This document shows, piece after piece, positions 62,096 to 64,000 of a stretch of 64,000 nt of DNA. A program made the translations under genes and the position numbers. The DNA lies in the NCBI GenBank assembly GCA_017381935.1, contig JAFOBG010000054.1, forward strand, positions 31,168 to 95,167. Direction: 5' to 3'. The notes below the pieces were generated by a model that searched no databases, was not told the origin of the DNA, and saw only the letters and a program-made list of their open reading frames with translations. Source of the DNA: Alistipes sp. (GTDB taxonomy: Bacteria; Bacteroidota; Bacteroidia; Bacteroidales; Rikenellaceae). Within the stretch, counting starts at the first letter, position 1; every line of letters begins with the position of its first letter.

Positions 62096-62875
62096 TTATC
62101 TATTATATGTGTGTACACTCTCAGCCGCCGAAGGGAGATAATTCACCCCATACCAGCACATCTGCAACGCCAAAAAGGCAATAACAATAAGCAGACACAT
62201 CCCACGGCCATAGCCTTTCCCAAATCGCCTCAAATGGATTACAAGCAGGTAGAGCAACCATGTGGCAGCCGCCCAACTCTCCTTTGCATCCCAACTCCAA
62301 TACTCGCCCCAAGCCTCCTTTGCCCATAGTGCACCCGTAAGCATGCCAACTGTCAAGAAGGCGATACCGCCATAGAGCAGTTTATCGACCGCCTCCTCTA
62401 CACTCTGACGACAAAAAAGAGAGTATATTGACAGTAGCGTAGCACAGCCCAAAAGCGCATAGGAGAACATATATATTGACACATGCGGTATAAACCACAC
62501 ACTCTGCAGTGCAGGCATAAGCGAGCTATCGTGAATCTCAGGCTTAACAACATTGATAACCATAAACACGGTAGCCAAAAGGGTCGAAAAGCTTAATATC
62601 CAACGGTAGTGCCAACGAGCGTATGTAAATGCGCCTGCCGCAAAGAGGAAGAATGAGTACCACAATCTAGTCTCACCCATCGTTCTGAGAGGAGGACGCT
62701 CAAGCTCTACCCACAACAGGACTATAAACAGCCCCACTACAGCCGTCGAAAGGTAGGCCAAGAGCTGAGCCACCACGCTATGAGACTTGCTTTTGGCTGA
62801 GAATACAGCAGCCCCAACCCCGACAAGCGCCGCCACAAGAGCAAAATAAGGAAATATGTTCCAACCCGTAATCAT
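62096..62875 (-). CDS. ccsA: Cytochrome c assembly protein, CcsA/ResC family
   Basis: About 259 residues from the ATG at 62875 (MITGWNIFPYFALVAALVGV), with about eight membrane segments. The haem-handling tryptophan-rich motif WGEYWSWDAKESWAAATWLL lies near residue 200, corresponding to the WWD-type motif of System II cytochrome c maturation. It works with ResB to attach haem to CXXCH apoproteins outside the inner membrane. The frame before 62875 lies inside resB, with a 4-base ATGA overlap, so the shorter start is chosen. The peroxidase follows directly. Confidence 0.87.
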   Translation of the reverse strand: MITGWNIFPYFALVAALVGVGAAVFSAKSKSHSVVAQLLAYLSTAVVGLFIVLLWVELERPPLRTMGETRLWYSFFLFAAGAFTYARWHYRWILSFSTLLATVFMVINVVKPEIHDSSLMPALQSVWFIPHVSIYMFSYALLGCATLLSIYSLFCRQSVEEAVDKLLYGGIAFLTVGMLTGALWAKEAWGEYWSWDAKESWAAATWLLYLLVIHLRRFGKGYGRGMCLLIVIAFLALQMCWYGVNYLPSAAESVHTYNR

Positions 62876-63699
62876 CGTCTCGGCCCTCTTAAAAACATCA
62901 ACACAGCACCCACTATAAGTAGCAGTATGCCCGAAAACATAACCCATTTCCACGGCTGACGAACTATCTGCAAGATAGCTACAACACTCTGCCCCTCTTG
63001 CTCAAAGCTCGTAAGATATATATCCTCGCCAAAGGCTGGAGAGTATGGATGGTTAACAGCAAGCACTACGCTCTTGCCATCTATATTCACATCAGCCTGA
63101 TAGAGCGAAGGAGTACCATTATCAAAATAGTCAATCTTAAAACTCTCAAGAGCTATATTGTAATCAAGACTCGTTACCATACCATTTATATATATAGCCC
63201 TATTTGTCGGCTCCTCAGAGACAGCTACACGCATAACCTTACAATCCGGCGCTCCCCAAAAACCTGCAACCAAGGCCAACCAAAGACCTAAGTGCGAGGC
63301 TGTAAAGAGCCATCTGACACCACTCTTATCTCTCCAACCACGAAAAATGACCATCGTCAGCTGAGAGAGAGCAAAGAAGATAAGCGCCAAAAAGAGATAC
63401 GACGTTGTGGCAGGCTCTGTTTGCAGGCCCATCACAATTGTTCCAACTGCAAGTGCGACAAGTGAGAAGATAGTTGCCTGAGTAGAGAGCAGGTAACGTG
63501 CAACAACGCTCTTTGCCCTATCTCGATATAGCTCAACAAGGAGTGTAAGCCATAAAAGCATCAAAATAAGATTCATCGGAAAAGCAAATATATCCAACGC
63601 AACGCTCCCCGCAACACTCTCCAATAAAAGCGCCGCAACCACAGTAAAGAGCACAAGCAAAAGCGTTGTTAGTGTATATCCGCTAATATAAATCTTCAT
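62872..63699 (-). CDS. resB: Cytochrome c biogenesis protein, ResB family
   Basis: A 275-residue membrane protein with N-terminal helices (YTLTTLLLVLFTVVAALLLE and others to about residue 165), a periplasmic domain of about 80 residues and one C-terminal helix (VMFSGILLLIVGAVLMFLRG). This matches the short ResB-type proteins of Bacteroidetes that pair with CcsA. The start of ccsA overlaps its stop. I see no clear consensus promoter in 63700-63797. Confidence 0.78.
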   Translation of the reverse strand: MKIYISGYTLTTLLLVLFTVVAALLLESVAGSVALDIFAFPMNLILMLLWLTLLVELYRDRAKSVVARYLLSTQATIFSLVALAVGTIVMGLQTEPATTSYLFLALIFFALSQLTMVIFRGWRDKSGVRWLFTASHLGLWLALVAGFWGAPDCKVMRVAVSEEPTNRAIYINGMVTSLDYNIALESFKIDYFDNGTPSLYQADVNIDGKSVVLAVNHPYSPAFGEDIYLTSFEQEGQSVVAILQIVRQPWKWVMFSGILLLIVGAVLMFLRGPRR

Positions 63700-63797
63700 T
63701 GGCTACATTTATAATGTAAAATTAAATATTTTATCTGTATTATGCAACATTTAAACAGAATTATTTTAACTCTACCCCCTCTTTTGTCAATCTTGAT

Positions 63798-63834
63798 ACA
63801 AAAAAACGAAGGGCAGCACTTAGTGTACTGCCCT
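63798..63834 (-). terminator. Terminator of the partial gene at the right edge
   Basis: The minus strand pairs AAGGGCAG with CTGCCCTT (63809-63834) around a small inner pair, followed by CG and a run of seven T (down to about 63800). It lies 28 bases after the stop at 63862. Confidence 0.85.
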
Positions 63835-63861
63835 TACGGAAATATATTTGACTACCTCAAA

Positions 63862-64000
63862 TTATTTTACAACAATCTGGATGTCGTCAATCAAGAAACG
63901 CTTTGACTTACAACGGATGATAACATTATCACCAGGAGCAAGTGTAACGTCTGCAGTGTAAGTAGTCCACTTACCGTCGTATACATAGTTGCTACCATCA
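63862..64000 (-). CDS. C-terminal end of a probable surface protein
   Basis: A partial frame of 45 codons running in from the right edge to a TAA at 63862. The visible residues include NYVYDGKWTTYTADVTLAPG and the end RFLIDDIQIVVK. A beta-sandwich edge with a terminal LIDDIQIV pattern is typical of choice-of-anchor or carbohydrate-binding modules at the end of Bacteroidetes surface proteins. The rest of the gene lies outside the window, so the function cannot be named. Confidence 0.6.
   Translation of the reverse strand, partial: DGSNYVYDGKWTTYTADVTLAPGDNVIIRCKSKRFLIDDIQIVVK

Noticed and set aside
62876-62953. 26-residue N-terminal extension of CcsA
   Set aside because: It lies inside resB and precedes the first membrane segment with a His/Cys-containing stretch unlike other CcsA proteins. 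The ATGA overlap at 62872-62875 gives the better start.

Overview
The window is a 64 kb chromosomal piece of a Bacteroidota genome, order Bacteroidales. The evidence is a SusC/SusD pair, many short lipobox signal peptides, a SecD-SecF fusion, GLUG-repeat and fimbrillin-like surface lipoproteins, and a repeated TTG-N19/20-TAnnTTTG promoter pattern, which is the Bacteroidetes primary sigma consensus. A Rikenellaceae/Alistipes-like source is possible but cannot be settled from the sequence. I see no tRNA or rRNA genes, no phage, no insertion sequence and no CRISPR array.

Region 1 (1-18 kb, all minus strand) holds folate and CoA genes (folP fragment, coaE, a YbbR-like protein) and two large GLUG-repeat lipoproteins, each preceded by its own 43-residue small ORF. 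It also holds secDF, gpsA and dnaK, a 900-base gene-poor stretch with a rod-shaped structured RNA candidate, a secreted SGNH hydrolase and a small helix-turn-helix protein. Region 2 (18.1-29.5 kb, minus) is a compact housekeeping operon, plsC-parE-parC-aroK-phosphoesterase-murI-ftsK-lolA. Region 3 (29.6-33.7 kb, plus) has a PqqD-like protein, a His/Cys-rich HYC_CC_PP-type protein, a TonB-dependent receptor and an exported HMA metal-binding protein. A four-unit tandem repeat lies between the last two and begins inside the receptor's last codons. Region 4 (33.7-39.2 kb) contains diverged repeats, the GGGtGRT/NifU-like pair, an AsmA-family protein and a DUF4923 protein.

Region 5 (39.3-58.2 kb, minus) is the main accessory locus: eleven genes with gaps of 30 bases or less or short overlaps, running from a strong consensus promoter at 58155-58185 to a 17-bp-stem terminator at 39238-39276. 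Its order is susC, susD, DUF4843, DUF5003-like, DUF4458/LRR, BACON/LRR, S8 protease, DUF1573, small lipoprotein, NhaC-type antiporter, nuclease lipoprotein. It carries no glycoside hydrolase. A protease, a nuclease and leucine-rich-repeat lipoproteins suggest uptake of a protein- or nucleoprotein-like substrate. Region 6 (58.2-64 kb, minus) has a TPP riboswitch-controlled TonB receptor (thiamine uptake), a resB-ccsA-triheme cytochrome c peroxidase operon and the C-terminal end of a surface protein.

Dispersed hairpins with a GTAC...GTAC core sit behind several unrelated genes and probably serve as terminators. Several promoters lie so close to the start codon that the mRNA should be leaderless or nearly so.
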